A program made the translations under genes and the position numbers. 64,000 nucleotides of DNA, from assembly GCF_033880585.1 (NCBI RefSeq), contig NZ_CP137624.1, positions 2,763,501 through 2,827,500 on the forward strand. The letters run 5' to 3'. A model generated the notes under the pieces. That model was not told the DNA's origin. It ran no database searches and worked only from the letters and a program-made list of their open reading frames with translations. Source of the DNA: Lysinibacillus louembei. Lineage in GTDB: Bacteria; Bacillota; Bacilli; Bacillales_A; Planococcaceae. Below are positions 44,131 to 53,218 of the stretch, piece after piece (the first letter of the stretch is position 1; every line of letters starts with the position of its first letter).

Positions 44131-45882
44131 ATGAAAGTATTTCGAAAGCTCGGCTGGTTTTTTAAAGAGCGCAGGCGAGAGTATGTAATTGGTCTTTTAA
44201 CGTTAACACTTGTTGCAATTTTGCAGCTTGTGCCACCGAAGGTCATTGGTTATACCATTGATGAAATCGGTGAAGGGACGCTGACAGTAGGCACTTTAAC
44301 AAAATGGGTAGGCATTATTGTTGTCGTCGCTATTTTGATGTATATTCTCCGCTATTACTGGCGTCAGATGATTTTTGGGTCATCGAACTATTTGGCGAAA
44401 ACATTGCGTGAGAAGCTGTTTCGCCATTTTACAAAAATGTCGCCATCCTTTTATCAGCAACGTCGTGTTGGGGATTTGATGGCACATGCGACGAATGATA
44501 TTTCTGCTGTACAGCAAACAGCAGGCGGTGGTGTTTTAACATTATTCGATTCCATTACGACAGGAACATTTGTCATTTTGGCGATGGCAATTACGATTGA
44601 TTGGCGCTTGACGCTGATTGCCTTAGTGCCAATGCCAATTATGGCTTTCTTAACAAGCTATTATGGGAAGCTGCTACATGAACGGTTCCGTCATGCGCAA
44701 GCTGCATTTTCAGATTTGAATGATAAAACGCAGGAAAGCATTTCAGGGATGAAGGTCATTAAAACATTCGGGCAGCAACAGGATGATATCGAGGATTTTA
44801 CGCAGTTATCGAACGATGTTGTCGATAAAAATATGCGCGTAGCGAAAATCGATTCGCTGTTTGATCCGACGATTAGCCTTGTCATTGGTGTCAGCTTTTT
44901 CCTAAGCTTAGGATTCGGTGCGAAGTTTATTACAGAGGGTGCAATGACGATTGGTGATTTAATCGCATTTACGACGTATTTAGGCTTGCTCGTATGGCCG
45001 ATGCTAGCAATTGGTATGCTGTTTAACATCGTGGAGCGCGGTTCGGCTTCGTATGACCGTATTGAGCAGCTATTGAATGAGCCTGTTGAAATTATGGATA
45101 AAACAGGAGCCTCCAATATGCGACCAAAAGGGGATTTGTCATTCCATGTGGATTCGTTTACATTCCCAGATGATGCGACACCATCCTTAACAAATGTCCA
45201 CTTTGATTTAAAGCAAGGGCAAACACTTGGGATTGTTGGGAAAACGGGTTCAGGCAAAACGACAATTTTAAAGCTATTGCTGCGTGAATTTGAAGGCTAT
45301 GAAGGCTATATCAAATATGGAGATATTCGCATCGATGATTATACAATGCTTGCATTGCGTGAGGCGATTGGCTATGTACCACAGGATCATTTCCTGTTCT
45401 CATCGACGATTTATAAAAATATTGCTTTTACAAATCCAGATGCACCAAGGGAACAGGTGGAGCATGCGGCAAGCTTAGCATACATTCATAACGATATTTT
45501 AGGCTTTACAGAAGGCTATGAAACGATTGTTGGTGAGCGTGGTGTCTCGCTCTCAGGAGGGCAAAAGCAGCGTATTTCGATTGCGCGTGCGTTAATGATG
45601 GAGCCAGAGCTATTAATATTGGATGATTCCTTATCTGCGGTCGATGCAAAAACAGAGGAAGCGATTTTACAGGCATTAAAAGCTTCACGTGAAAATGCGA
45701 CAACGATTATTACATCACATCGCTTAAGTGCGATTCAGCATGCACATATCATTATCGTTATGCATGAAGGGACGGTTGTTGAGAAGGGCACGCATGAGGA
45801 ATTGATGGAATTAAGAGGACGTTACTACGAAATGTATGAATTGCAGCAACTAGAGCAGCAAGTGGAAAAGGGGGGCATCTAG
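44131..45882 (+). CDS. Heterodimeric ABC exporter, degenerate-site subunit (BmrC-like)
   Basis: 583 aa from ATG 44131 (ATGATG; RBS AAAGGTGGGG). Six-helix TMD about 18-300, then NBD: Walker A GKTGSGKTT, signature LSGGQKQR, Walker B LLILDDSLSAVD and H-loop SHRL. Asp replaces the catalytic Glu after Walker B, the hallmark of the inactive-site subunit of heterodimers such as BmrCD/YheIH. Length matches YheI (585 aa). The stop is followed one nt later by the start of the partner. Exports drugs or lipids; two palindromes in the promoter suggest a repressor. Confidence 0.9.
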   Translation: MKVFRKLGWFFKERRREYVIGLLTLTLVAILQLVPPKVIGYTIDEIGEGTLTVGTLTKWVGIIVVVAILMYILRYYWRQMIFGSSNYLAKTLREKLFRHFTKMSPSFYQQRRVGDLMAHATNDISAVQQTAGGGVLTLFDSITTGTFVILAMAITIDWRLTLIALVPMPIMAFLTSYYGKLLHERFRHAQAAFSDLNDKTQESISGMKVIKTFGQQQDDIEDFTQLSNDVVDKNMRVAKIDSLFDPTISLVIGVSFFLSLGFGAKFITEGAMTIGDLIAFTTYLGLLVWPMLAIGMLFNIVERGSASYDRIEQLLNEPVEIMDKTGASNMRPKGDLSFHVDSFTFPDDATPSLTNVHFDLKQGQTLGIVGKTGSGKTTILKLLLREFEGYEGYIKYGDIRIDDYTMLALREAIGYVPQDHFLFSSTIYKNIAFTNPDAPREQVEHAASLAYIHNDILGFTEGYETIVGERGVSLSGGQKQRISIARALMMEPELLILDDSLSAVDAKTEEAILQALKASRENATTIITSHRLSAIQHAHIIIVMHEGTVVEKGTHEELMELRGRYYEMYELQQLEQQVEKGGI

Positions 45883-45883
45883 T

Positions 45884-47656
45884 ATGGAAAAGCAGACAAC
45901 CTTTTCACGCAAGGAGCAAGCAGCCATTTTGAAGCGTTTGCTACGCTATTTAATTCCGCATAAAAAGGCGGTTGTTATCGCACTTGCTTTACTTGTTTTA
46001 ACAGTCATTGGCGATGTGCTCGGACCGTATATTATTAAAGTCTTTTTAGATGACCATGTCGCACTCGGCGATTTTGAAACGAAGCCAATTCTTGTTTTAG
46101 CGATTAGCTATGCGACCATTCAAATTTTAAATGTGGTTATTAGCTATTTACAATTATTGAAGTTTCAAGAGTTAGCACTGAAAATTATTCAGCAGCTTCG
46201 CATCGATGTATTTTCGAAAATTCATCAGCTTGGTATGCGTTATTTTGACCGAGTTCCAGCTGGCTCCATTGTATCGCGTGCAACGAATGATACAGAAGCG
46301 ATTAAAGATATGTTCGTCAGCGTATTGATTAGCTTCGTACAGGCAGGATTTTTAATTATCGGTGTCTATGTAGCAATGTTTTTATTGAATCCTGTGCTGG
46401 CATTGTTTGCGCTTGTGCTACTGCCAATCGTGATTTACATCATTTATCTATATCGCAAATATAGCTCACTTGTCTATATGGAAATGCGTGAAAAGCTAAG
46501 TGAATTAAATGCAAAGCTATCAGAGTCGTTATCTGGTATGAGTATCGTGCAAGCATTCCGCCAAGAGAAGCGCTTTAATGATGAGTTTGATGATATTAAT
46601 GGCAAGCATTTTAAGGCGATGATGGACAATACAAAGCTAAATAGCTTATTGCTGCGTCCTGTAGTTGACTTAGTGTATTTTGCGGCAATTGTACTGCTGC
46701 TAGTGTATTTCGGTAAAACATCGTTAACGACAGCAGTTGAGGTTGGGGTTGTTTACGCGTTTATCACATATATTAATCGCTTCTTTGAGCCAATTAATCA
46801 AGTGATGGAGCGTTTAGCGATTTTCCAGCAAGCTTTAGTAGCGGCATCGCGTGTATTTGTGCTATTGGATGAAGAGGAGCTAGAGCCTGTTCAGCAAAAT
46901 AAGGCAGGGCAAATTACTGATGGGCGCATTGAGTTTAAAGATGTAACATTCAGCTATGACGGGCAAAAGGATGTGCTGAAAAATATTTCATTTACGGTCA
47001 ATCCAGGTGAAACGGTGGCACTTGTTGGTCATACAGGAAGCGGCAAAAGCTCGATTATTAATTTATTAATGCGCTTTTATGAATTTGAACAAGGCGATAT
47101 TTGCATTGATGGTGAGTCCATTAAAGCATTCAGCCAAGAGGAAATTCGCCGTAAGCTAGGGCTTGTGCTGCAAGATCCATTTTTATTTTACGGCACAATC
47201 GACAGCAACATCCGCTTATATAATAAAGAAATAACGGATATCGATGTTGAAAAAGCTGCTGAATTTGTACAGGCAGATCGCTTTATCAATACGCTACCTG
47301 ATAAATATAAGCAAAAGGTGACAGAGCGAGGCTCAACGTTTTCAAGTGGTCAACGCCAGCTTTTAGCCTTCGCTCGAACGATTGCGACAAATCCAAAAGT
47401 TTTAGTGCTAGATGAGGCAACGGCAGCAATCGATACTGAAACGGAAGTGGCGATTCAGCAGTCTTTAGAGAAGATGCGAAAAGGTCGCACAACGATTGCC
47501 ATTGCGCACCGTTTATCGACGATTCAAGATGCTGAGCAAATTTTGGTGCTACACCAAGGAGAAATCAAGGAGCGTGGCACACACCAAGAGCTCCTTGCAC
47601 AGCAAGGCTTGTATTACAAAATGTATTTATTGCAAAATGGTATAGCGAGTTTATAG
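45884..47656 (+). CDS. Heterodimeric ABC exporter, canonical-site subunit (BmrD-like)
   Basis: 590 aa. TMD about 1-320, then NBD with GHTGSGKSS, a diverged signature FSSGQRQ, Walker B VLVLDEATAAID with intact Glu, and H-loop AHRL. In a heterodimer, this Walker B pairs with the other subunit's intact LSGGQ, giving one working site; the diverged signature here pairs with the degenerate Asp of the partner. RBS GGGGGG is within the end of the upstream gene. Terminator and array 5 follow. Confidence 0.92.
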   Translation: MEKQTTFSRKEQAAILKRLLRYLIPHKKAVVIALALLVLTVIGDVLGPYIIKVFLDDHVALGDFETKPILVLAISYATIQILNVVISYLQLLKFQELALKIIQQLRIDVFSKIHQLGMRYFDRVPAGSIVSRATNDTEAIKDMFVSVLISFVQAGFLIIGVYVAMFLLNPVLALFALVLLPIVIYIIYLYRKYSSLVYMEMREKLSELNAKLSESLSGMSIVQAFRQEKRFNDEFDDINGKHFKAMMDNTKLNSLLLRPVVDLVYFAAIVLLLVYFGKTSLTTAVEVGVVYAFITYINRFFEPINQVMERLAIFQQALVAASRVFVLLDEEELEPVQQNKAGQITDGRIEFKDVTFSYDGQKDVLKNISFTVNPGETVALVGHTGSGKSSIINLLMRFYEFEQGDICIDGESIKAFSQEEIRRKLGLVLQDPFLFYGTIDSNIRLYNKEITDIDVEKAAEFVQADRFINTLPDKYKQKVTERGSTFSSGQRQLLAFARTIATNPKVLVLDEATAAIDTETEVAIQQSLEKMRKGRTTIAIAHRLSTIQDAEQILVLHQGEIKERGTHQELLAQQGLYYKMYLLQNGIASL

Positions 47657-47664
47657 AGGAGAGG

Positions 47665-47695
47665 ACACCAAGGTAGCTGCCTTGGTGTTTTTTTA
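47665..47695 (+). terminator. Terminator after the bmrCD-like pair
   Basis: ACACCAAGG-tagctg-CCTTGGTGT then TTTTTT. Confidence 0.85.
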
Positions 47696-47697
47696 TG

Positions 47698-47776
47698 AAG
47701 TGATCGAATAGCTGATAAAAGTGATCGAATAACCTGTAAAAGTGATCAAATAGAAGCTAAAATCGCTCGAATAGCA
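47698..47776. repeat. 21-bp periodic array 5, word AGTGATCGAATA
   Basis: Four units; the GATC (or GCTC) tetramer begins at 47702, 47723, 47744 and 47765, exactly 21 apart. Third unit has GATCAAAT, and the fourth is ATCGCTCGAATA, a bridge to the TTCGCTCA word of array 4. Directly behind the terminator. Confidence 0.88.
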
Positions 47777-47848
47777 TAATCTGTTTTACCATTTATGGAT
47801 TTTATTTGTTATACTACTTAATATAGGGATAGCAAGAGGGGAAAAATA

Positions 47849-48670
47849 ATGATTACAGAATTACAGCAAAGTGATTTTCATAAATGTGCCAGCATTTTAA
47901 ATGAACAAGGGCAAATAGAGGCAAAAGCCATTATTGCGGGCATTAATCCAGGGCGTGTCTTTGTCGATGATGTGAGTACACCAACAACGGGGCTTATTTG
48001 GTTAGGCAATAATGATGGTTTTATTTTTATTGGAGATGAGAATAATGAGCAATTTAATCAAGAGATCAATGCGTTTCTTGACGATGTCATTGCCCCTGAA
48101 GCCAAAGAAGTGGGCCTGGCTTGGTTTGAAGGGGTAGGCAATCATGAGGAATGGAATCCTATGATTGAATCGTTATTGGCACAGCGTGAAGTTGGAAGCT
48201 GGCTGCAAAGGGTATACATTTTACAGCAGGAAGATTATCAGCCTAATCTAGAGCCGTTGCTGGCACAAGGATATACGATACATAAAATGGATGAGGCACT
48301 CTATAATAATAAGGCAATCAAAAACATAGAATTTTTACACGCAAAAATAGATGAGTTTTGGTCGTCACCACAGCATTTTTTCAATGAAGGCATCGGTTAT
48401 AGTATTGTCTATAACAACGAAATTGTCAGTGTTTGTTTTTCTGCCTTTGTTGTGGAAAATACCCATTGCGTAACGATTGAAACATTGAAAGAGCATCAAG
48501 GGAAAAAATTAGCACAAATCACAGCGCATCGTTTTGTAAAAGCTTGCTTTGAGCAGCATATGGTGCCATATTGGGACTGTATGGAGGGCAATAAACCTTC
48601 TGTAGCCGTCGCTGAAAGCTTGGGCTTTAGCAATACGTTTAATTATAAAGGCTATGAGTTTTCATTTTAA
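47849..48670 (+). CDS. GNAT acetyltransferase, GNAT_acetyltr_2-like
   Basis: 273 aa. N-terminal accessory domain about 1-130 and C-terminal GNAT half with SIVYNNEIVSVCFSAFVVENTHCVTIETLKEHQGKKLAQITAHRFVKACFEQHMVPYWDC and a closing AVAESLGFSNTFNYKGYEF, which is the pattern of the two-domain GNAT_acetyltr_2 family. RBS AGAGGGG. Substrate unknown. Convergent with the metallo-hydrolase gene through one terminator. Confidence 0.82.
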   Translation: MITELQQSDFHKCASILNEQGQIEAKAIIAGINPGRVFVDDVSTPTTGLIWLGNNDGFIFIGDENNEQFNQEINAFLDDVIAPEAKEVGLAWFEGVGNHEEWNPMIESLLAQREVGSWLQRVYILQQEDYQPNLEPLLAQGYTIHKMDEALYNNKAIKNIEFLHAKIDEFWSSPQHFFNEGIGYSIVYNNEIVSVCFSAFVVENTHCVTIETLKEHQGKKLAQITAHRFVKACFEQHMVPYWDCMEGNKPSVAVAESLGFSNTFNYKGYEFSF

Positions 48671-48674
48671 AGAA

Positions 48675-48707
48675 AACGGATGAGCGCATATCGCTCATCC
48701 GTGTTTT
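48675..48707. terminator. Bidirectional terminator
   Basis: AACGGATGAGCG-catat-CGCTCATCCGTG then TTTTT, between convergent genes. Confidence 0.85.
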
Positions 48708-49552
48708 TATGCTTGAACAATGTGGTCATTGACGAACGCTTGTAAGAAAAATAATTCATTGTCGTTCGGCTCACGCCCATTTTCTATCTTAAAGCACTCA
48801 ATTGCATCGTCAAGTGAAGGGGATATGACAGCTTGACTTGCAGTGATTAATTCCGCCCAATACGTATCCATTTCAGCTGTATCACAGATGGATTCATGAC
48901 CAAGTAGGAATTGCTCGGCTCCATACTTTTGTATGTCCTTTATCATTGGGATTAATAATGATTGCTTAAAACGAAACAGCCCATTCGTCGTTGTGCCATA
49001 TGCGGCATCCCCTAAAAAAATCACCTTTTCATCAGGAATATAGACAATTGTCGAATCGTTCGTATGCGTGCTTTTGATTTGTTCAATGCCGCAAATTTTA
49101 TTGCCTAAATCAATTGTTAATGTATGTTCAAAGATGATGTCAGGTGTCCTCAATTGGAAGCTATCTTGATTTGGTATGTCAGCTTGTATAATCTCCATAC
49201 ATTTAGCACTTATTTGCTGTGCATTGACATATGTTTGTAGTGAATGGTCGTCAAACTCGTAGCTTTGCCATTCTTTTAACAGCTCGCTTGTTTGGTGGTT
49301 GACGATTGTAATAGCATCAAATTCATTCATACCAAGAAAATGATCCCAATGTGCATGTGTAAGCACTACATATTTAATCGGTGGCACCTGCAGTTTTGCA
49401 ATTTCTTGTAAAAATTCCTTTGCATGCTGTGGCGAATTGCCAGCATCAATCACAAGACTATATTGCTCACCACATACTAAACCTAGTGTCGGTCGCTCCT
49501 GCTCATCTTGATTGGCTAAATAATAAATCGTCTCGCTTAATTTAGTTAACAT
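48707..49552 (-). CDS. Metallo-beta-lactamase-fold hydrolase
   Basis: 281 aa. Metal motif THAHWDH (H66, H68, D70, H71), then STHTNDSTIVY (third-metal His), FLGDAAYG and FLLGHES. Family-level assignment only; the short substrate cap (about 85-125) fits quinolone-lactonase-like or flavoprotein-like members but cannot be named. RBS GAGGAG. The minus-strand leader contains an 11-bp perfect hairpin (49592-49627). Confidence 0.82.
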   Translation of the reverse strand: MLTKLSETIYYLANQDEQERPTLGLVCGEQYSLVIDAGNSPQHAKEFLQEIAKLQVPPIKYVVLTHAHWDHFLGMNEFDAITIVNHQTSELLKEWQSYEFDDHSLQTYVNAQQISAKCMEIIQADIPNQDSFQLRTPDIIFEHTLTIDLGNKICGIEQIKSTHTNDSTIVYIPDEKVIFLGDAAYGTTTNGLFRFKQSLLIPMIKDIQKYGAEQFLLGHESICDTAEMDTYWAELITASQAVISPSLDDAIECFKIENGREPNDNELFFLQAFVNDHIVQA

Positions 49553-49591
49553 GTTAAATTCTCCTCTATGTTTACCTATTTAGTTGATGAA

Positions 49592-49627
49592 AGAGAAAAT
49601 TTACATGTCGATTTGAAAATTTTCTCT
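49592..49627. promoter_or_regulatory. Perfect 11-bp inverted repeat in the MBL/rarD divergent region
   Basis: AGAGAAAATTT, 14 nt, AAATTTTCTCT. On the minus strand it lies in the leader about 40-75 nt before the MBL start; no T-run follows on that strand. On the plus strand a T-run (ATTATTTTTTT) follows. Operator or structured leader; the function is unknown. Confidence 0.45.
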
Positions 49628-49769
49628 ATATTATTTTTTTACCATTGGACTTGTACCTCCTCTATTTACTAAAGTAAAGTATACCGTTTTTTTCCTTTTC
49701 AAACAATAACATTTATCATCTCGCTTTATGCTATGATATGTATAGGTTAGGGAAGAGGAGATGCTTGAG

Positions 49770-50675
49770 ATGAGCGAAGAGAGAAAAGGCATACTTTATA
49801 CATTTTTATCGTATGCGATGTGGGGGTTTTTACCGCTTTTTTGGAAGTTACTAGAGCATGTAAATAGCATGGAAGTATTAGTAGGACGTGTGATTTGGTC
49901 ATTTATTTTTACTATGTTGGCGATTTTATTTATCGGACAGAGGAAAGCGCTTTTTCAAGATTTACATTATTTATGGCAGCATAAGAAGCAATTCATTTCA
50001 TTGATTGCAGCATCATTTATGATTGCGGTCAATTGGTACATATTTATTTATGCAGTGAATAGCAATCAAATGCTAGAAACGAGCCTTGGCTATTATATTA
50101 ATCCACTATTTTCTGTGTTATTTGGGGTGCTTTTTTTCAAGGAAAGATTGTCTCGTATGCAGCTATTTGCCGTTATGATTGCTTTCATTGGAGTAATGGT
50201 CATGACGCTCAATTACGGACGCTTACCGTGGATTGCCCTATGCTTAGCTTTGACTTTTGCTATTTATGGTGTGCTGAAAAAAAGAATTGTGTTGGATGCA
50301 CTGCGTGGATTAACAATTGAAACATTATTTACATTGCCCATTGCGATTGTTGTTTATGCCTATTTATTCCAGCAAGGGAATGCTTCCTTTTTACATGACA
50401 ATTGGTCGACAAATTTGTTATTAATGGCAAGTGGGATTGCCACAGCCATTCCGTTAATTTGTTTTGCAAAAGGTGCGCAGCGCATTCCACTTTATTTAAT
50501 CGGTTTTTTACAATATATTGCACCAACAATGATGCTCATTATAGGTGTTATTTTATATAAAGAGCCGTTTACGAAAGTAGAGCTACTAGCATTTTCAATT
50601 ATTTGGTTGGCACTTGCCATTTTCTCCATTTCAACATTGCGCGAACAGCTCGTGAGGAAGCAGAAATTAGCATAA
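49770..50675 (+). CDS. rarD: RarD-like EamA transporter
   Basis: 301 aa from ATG 49770 (SD AGAGGAG; ATG 49761 sits immediately behind it). Ten predicted membrane helices in two EamA repeats; opening GILYTFLSYAMWGFLPLFWKLL, with EVLVGRVIWSF and SLGYYINPLFSVLFGVLFFKERLS, is the RarD signature. Drug/metabolite exporter superfamily; often annotated as chloramphenicol-sensitive protein. The substrate is not known. Confidence 0.9.
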   Translation: MSEERKGILYTFLSYAMWGFLPLFWKLLEHVNSMEVLVGRVIWSFIFTMLAILFIGQRKALFQDLHYLWQHKKQFISLIAASFMIAVNWYIFIYAVNSNQMLETSLGYYINPLFSVLFGVLFFKERLSRMQLFAVMIAFIGVMVMTLNYGRLPWIALCLALTFAIYGVLKKRIVLDALRGLTIETLFTLPIAIVVYAYLFQQGNASFLHDNWSTNLLLMASGIATAIPLICFAKGAQRIPLYLIGFLQYIAPTMMLIIGVILYKEPFTKVELLAFSIIWLALAIFSISTLREQLVRKQKLA

Positions 50676-50717
50676 GATGAAAAATGATTTCACCTTTTTG
50701 CCATAAAACTTTCACAG

Positions 50718-50745
50718 TTGAAACAAGCGCATTTTCCCGTACAAT
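50718..50745 (+). promoter_or_regulatory. Predicted sigma-A promoter of the ccd operon
   Basis: TTGAAA (50718-50723), 16 nt, TACAAT (50740-50745), about 40 nt ahead of the ccdA start. Confidence 0.6.
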
Positions 50746-50787
50746 TTGATAGGATGAATGTATGACAGTAAGGGAGCGAAAAGGAAT

Positions 50788-51498
50788 ATGAATACAGATA
50801 TAAATATATTGTTAGCCTTTGGGGCAGGCTTTTTAAGCTTTATTTCGCCATGTACGTTGCCGCTGTATCCAGCATTTTTATCGTACATAACGGGCATGAG
50901 CTTTGATGAATTGACAAAAGAAAAAGGAATGATGCAACGAAGAGCCATTTTACATACGTTAAGCTTTTTAGTCGGCTTCTCGATTATATTTATTGTACTT
51001 GGCTTCGGGATATCATTCGTGGAGGAATTTTTCCATCAATATCGAGATTTATTACGTCAAGTTGGAGCCATTTTAATTGTCTTATTCGGTTTGCTGATTG
51101 TTGGCTGGCTACAAATTGATTTTTTAATGAAAGATCACAAAGTTAAATTTAAAAATCGCCCATCTGGCTATTTTGGTTCAGCTGTTATCGGTTTAGCCTT
51201 TGCAGCAGGGTGGACACCATGCTCAGGGCCAATTTTAGCTGCGATTGTCGCATTAGCTAGTACACAGCCTGGATCTAGCATGTGGTATATGCTCGCCTAT
51301 TATTTTGGTTTTGCAATCCCGTTCTTTGTGTTATCATTCTTTGTAACAAGATTAACTTGGATTCGCCGCAATAGCCAAAAAATCGTCAAAGTTGGCGGCT
51401 ATATTATGATTGCTGTCGGAATTTTATTGTTCTTTAATGGTTTAGATTACATTATTCGTATCTTCTCAGGGCTATTTGGCGGATTCACAGGATTTTAA
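50788..51498 (+). CDS. ccdA: Cytochrome c biogenesis protein CcdA
   Basis: 236 aa from ATG 50788 (MNTDINILLAFGAGFLSF), RBS AAAAGGA; codons upstream to 50758 have no RBS. Six-helix membrane protein that passes reducing equivalents across the membrane for cytochrome c and spore-cortex proteins. The two redox Cys lie in SPCTLPLYPAF and GWTPCSGPILA. Length equals B. subtilis CcdA (235 aa). It begins the ccdA-ccdB-ccdC cluster, as in B. subtilis. Confidence 0.95.
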   Translation: MNTDINILLAFGAGFLSFISPCTLPLYPAFLSYITGMSFDELTKEKGMMQRRAILHTLSFLVGFSIIFIVLGFGISFVEEFFHQYRDLLRQVGAILIVLFGLLIVGWLQIDFLMKDHKVKFKNRPSGYFGSAVIGLAFAAGWTPCSGPILAAIVALASTQPGSSMWYMLAYYFGFAIPFFVLSFFVTRLTWIRRNSQKIVKVGGYIMIAVGILLFFNGLDYIIRIFSGLFGGFTGF

Positions 51499-51516
51499 GT
51501 AGAGAGGAGGAGTGCT

Positions 51517-51876
51517 ATGCCAACAGTTATGGTCGTAGATGACGCTTTGTTTATGCGTGCATTTATTAGTAAATTGTTTGAAGAGTGGGGCTTTACCGTT
51601 GTTGCCCAAGCTTCGAATGGCAAAAAGGCGGTAGCACTTTTTCGAGAATTGCAGCCAGATATCGTAACGATGGATTTAACGATGCCTGTGATGACAGGTT
51701 TAGAGGCATCAAAGCACATTATGAGCGAGTTTCCCAATGCAAAAATAGTGATGATTACCGCATTAGGACAACAGCGGCATATTAAAGAGGCGCTAACCTA
51801 TGGCGTAAAGGATTTCATTGTAAAGCCTTTTAAACCAGAGGAATTAAAGCGAATTGTGGATACATTATTTAGTTAA
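51517..51876 (+). CDS. CheY-like single-domain response regulator (CcdB/YneI)
   Basis: 119 aa. Receiver domain only: acid pair D8-D9, phosphoacceptor D53 in TMDLTMPVMTG, conserved Thr/Ser (MITA) and Lys in VKPFKP. RBS AGAGGAGG. In B. subtilis the homologue between ccdA and ccdC was named ccdB, although a role in cytochrome maturation was not shown. No kinase nearby. Confidence 0.88.
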   Translation: MPTVMVVDDALFMRAFISKLFEEWGFTVVAQASNGKKAVALFRELQPDIVTMDLTMPVMTGLEASKHIMSEFPNAKIVMITALGQQRHIKEALTYGVKDFIVKPFKPEELKRIVDTLFS

Positions 51877-51899
51877 TTGAAGAAAGCAGGAGGGACACA

Positions 51900-52382
51900 A
51901 TGCTTAATACTATCCCCTCTCAATATTTATTAATCGGTTCAACTGTTATGGCAATTATTATGGGGACATTTGTCATGTTTGTCCGCATGCGTGCACAAAA
52001 AAAACCTGTGAATGCACGGAAAATCATTATTCCACCGATTGCTATGTCAACAGGAGCACTAATGTTTATTTTTGAGGAATTTCGTGTTGCCCCCTTACAA
52101 ATTGTAGAGGCAACAGCTATCGGTTTAATTTTTTCAACTGTCTTAATCGCCACATCGAAATTTGAAGTGCGAGAGGGCGCTATTTTTCTAAAACGTTCAA
52201 AGGCATTTTTCTTTATTTTAGTTGGTTTGCTTGTATTTCGAATCGTTTTAAAATTGATTTTTTCGAACAGCTTAGACATTGGTGAATTAGGCGGCATGTT
52301 CTGGATTTTAGCATTCGCCATGCTTGTACCGTGGCGCATCGCAATGCTATGGCAGTTTAAAAAATTGGAGAAGACAGTATAA
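51900..52382 (+). CDS. ccdC: CcdC/YneJ-family membrane protein
   Basis: 160 aa, about five membrane helices (LLIGSTVMAIIMGTFVMFV, FIFEEF..., AIGLIFSTVLIAT, FFFILVGLLVFRIVLKL, LGGMFWILAFAMLVPWRI). Third gene of the ccd cluster. Function unclear even in B. subtilis. RBS AGGAGGG. A terminator shared with the convergent yneK-like gene follows. Confidence 0.88.
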   Translation: MLNTIPSQYLLIGSTVMAIIMGTFVMFVRMRAQKKPVNARKIIIPPIAMSTGALMFIFEEFRVAPLQIVEATAIGLIFSTVLIATSKFEVREGAIFLKRSKAFFFILVGLLVFRIVLKLIFSNSLDIGELGGMFWILAFAMLVPWRIAMLWQFKKLEKTV

Positions 52383-52383
52383 G

Positions 52384-52420
52384 AAAAGGCTATGGAGATG
52401 CGCTCCATAGCCTTTTTCTG
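52384..52420. terminator. Bidirectional terminator
   Basis: AAAAGGCTATGGAG-atgcg-CTCCATAGCCTTTTT between ccdC and the convergent yneK-like gene. Confidence 0.9.
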
Positions 52421-52422
52421 TA

Positions 52423-52848
52423 TTAAAACAAGTGTTCATAAGGTGTGATATCAATTTTCAATTCATCTAGCTTTTTACGCAAAAATTTATGATCACGTTT
52501 TGGTGTAGCGATAATATAGCCACGAATAAGGATGTCTTGGTCAATTGTTGTGGCATGCTCCTTGAGAGCAAGCTCACCAATTTTCCCAGCAATTTTTTCC
52601 TTTGCAACTTGACGGAAAAGCTCAGGAACAGGGGATGTTAGCTCGTTCAATAAAGCTTTTGCCTCATCTCCCCACAAATGAATTGTTTTATCTAAATAAT
52701 ATTCTTGCCAATCTAAGTCGGATTTACCGTCATTTTTAGGCATGCGCTTTAAAAATTTGCGGAACATGAAAAAGCCGCCAATTGCAAGCAAGCTTATCAT
52801 GACAACGACCCAAAAAACGATAAATAATAAAAACCAGCTATTCAGCAA
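52423..52848 (-). CDS. yneK: YneK-like DUF2621 membrane protein
   Basis: 141 aa from TTG 52848 behind AAAGAGGTG; the longer frame to 53073 has no RBS and would run into the promoter of the divergent gene. N-terminal membrane helix (LLFIVFWVVVMISLLAIGGFFMF), then a soluble part with KSDLDWQEYYLDKTIHLW and RGYIIATPKRDHKFLRKKLDEL. In B. subtilis yneK is beside ccdC, so synteny supports the call. No known function. Confidence 0.78.
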   Translation of the reverse strand: MLNSWFLLFIVFWVVVMISLLAIGGFFMFRKFLKRMPKNDGKSDLDWQEYYLDKTIHLWGDEAKALLNELTSPVPELFRQVAKEKIAGKIGELALKEHATTIDQDILIRGYIIATPKRDHKFLRKKLDELKIDITPYEHLF

Positions 52849-52979
52849 ATCATTCACCTCTTTACAATCTCTTTTTCTATTATAAAAGCTTTTCATATAT
52901 TTAGCACTCGAAATGTTTTCACACTGTCCCTTTTCTTCTTTGTCAGCACTATATAAGTAAGTGAAAGGGGGGAAGGAAG

Positions 52980-53198
52980 ATGGCAGCATACGAATTTGAG
53001 CAAGCAACAATGACGCTCCAGTTTGAAGTTGGTAGAAGCGCAGAAGGGAAAAAACTTTATAAAACTGCTTCATATCGCAATATTGAAGCAGCTGCTACAC
53101 CAGCGCAACTGGCAGCTGTTGCATCAGCATTAGCAAGTTTAACCGTTTATCCTTTAGCAGCGATTACACGCTTGGATAAGCAACGCATTCAACAATAA
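52980..53198 (+). CDS. DUF1659-like small protein
   Basis: 72 aa. Pattern EFEQATMTLQFEVGRSAEGKKLYKTASYRNIEAAATPAQL is that of DUF1659. RBS GGGGGGAAGG. First of three tiny genes (DUF1659, DUF2922, YvrJ) often found together in bacilli. Soluble, no Cys, function unknown. Confidence 0.8.
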   Translation: MAAYEFEQATMTLQFEVGRSAEGKKLYKTASYRNIEAAATPAQLAAVASALASLTVYPLAAITRLDKQRIQQ

Positions 53199-53218
53199 AA
53201 GAAAGGGGGAGGATGTGG

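Noticed and set aside
44691-45257. 188-codon minus-strand ORF inside the exporter gene
   Set aside because: Entirely antisense to a conserved ABC transporter and without RBS.
52849-53073. Long N-terminal extension of the yneK-like gene
   Set aside because: No RBS, no homology to the family start, and it runs into the promoter and start of the divergent DUF1659 gene.
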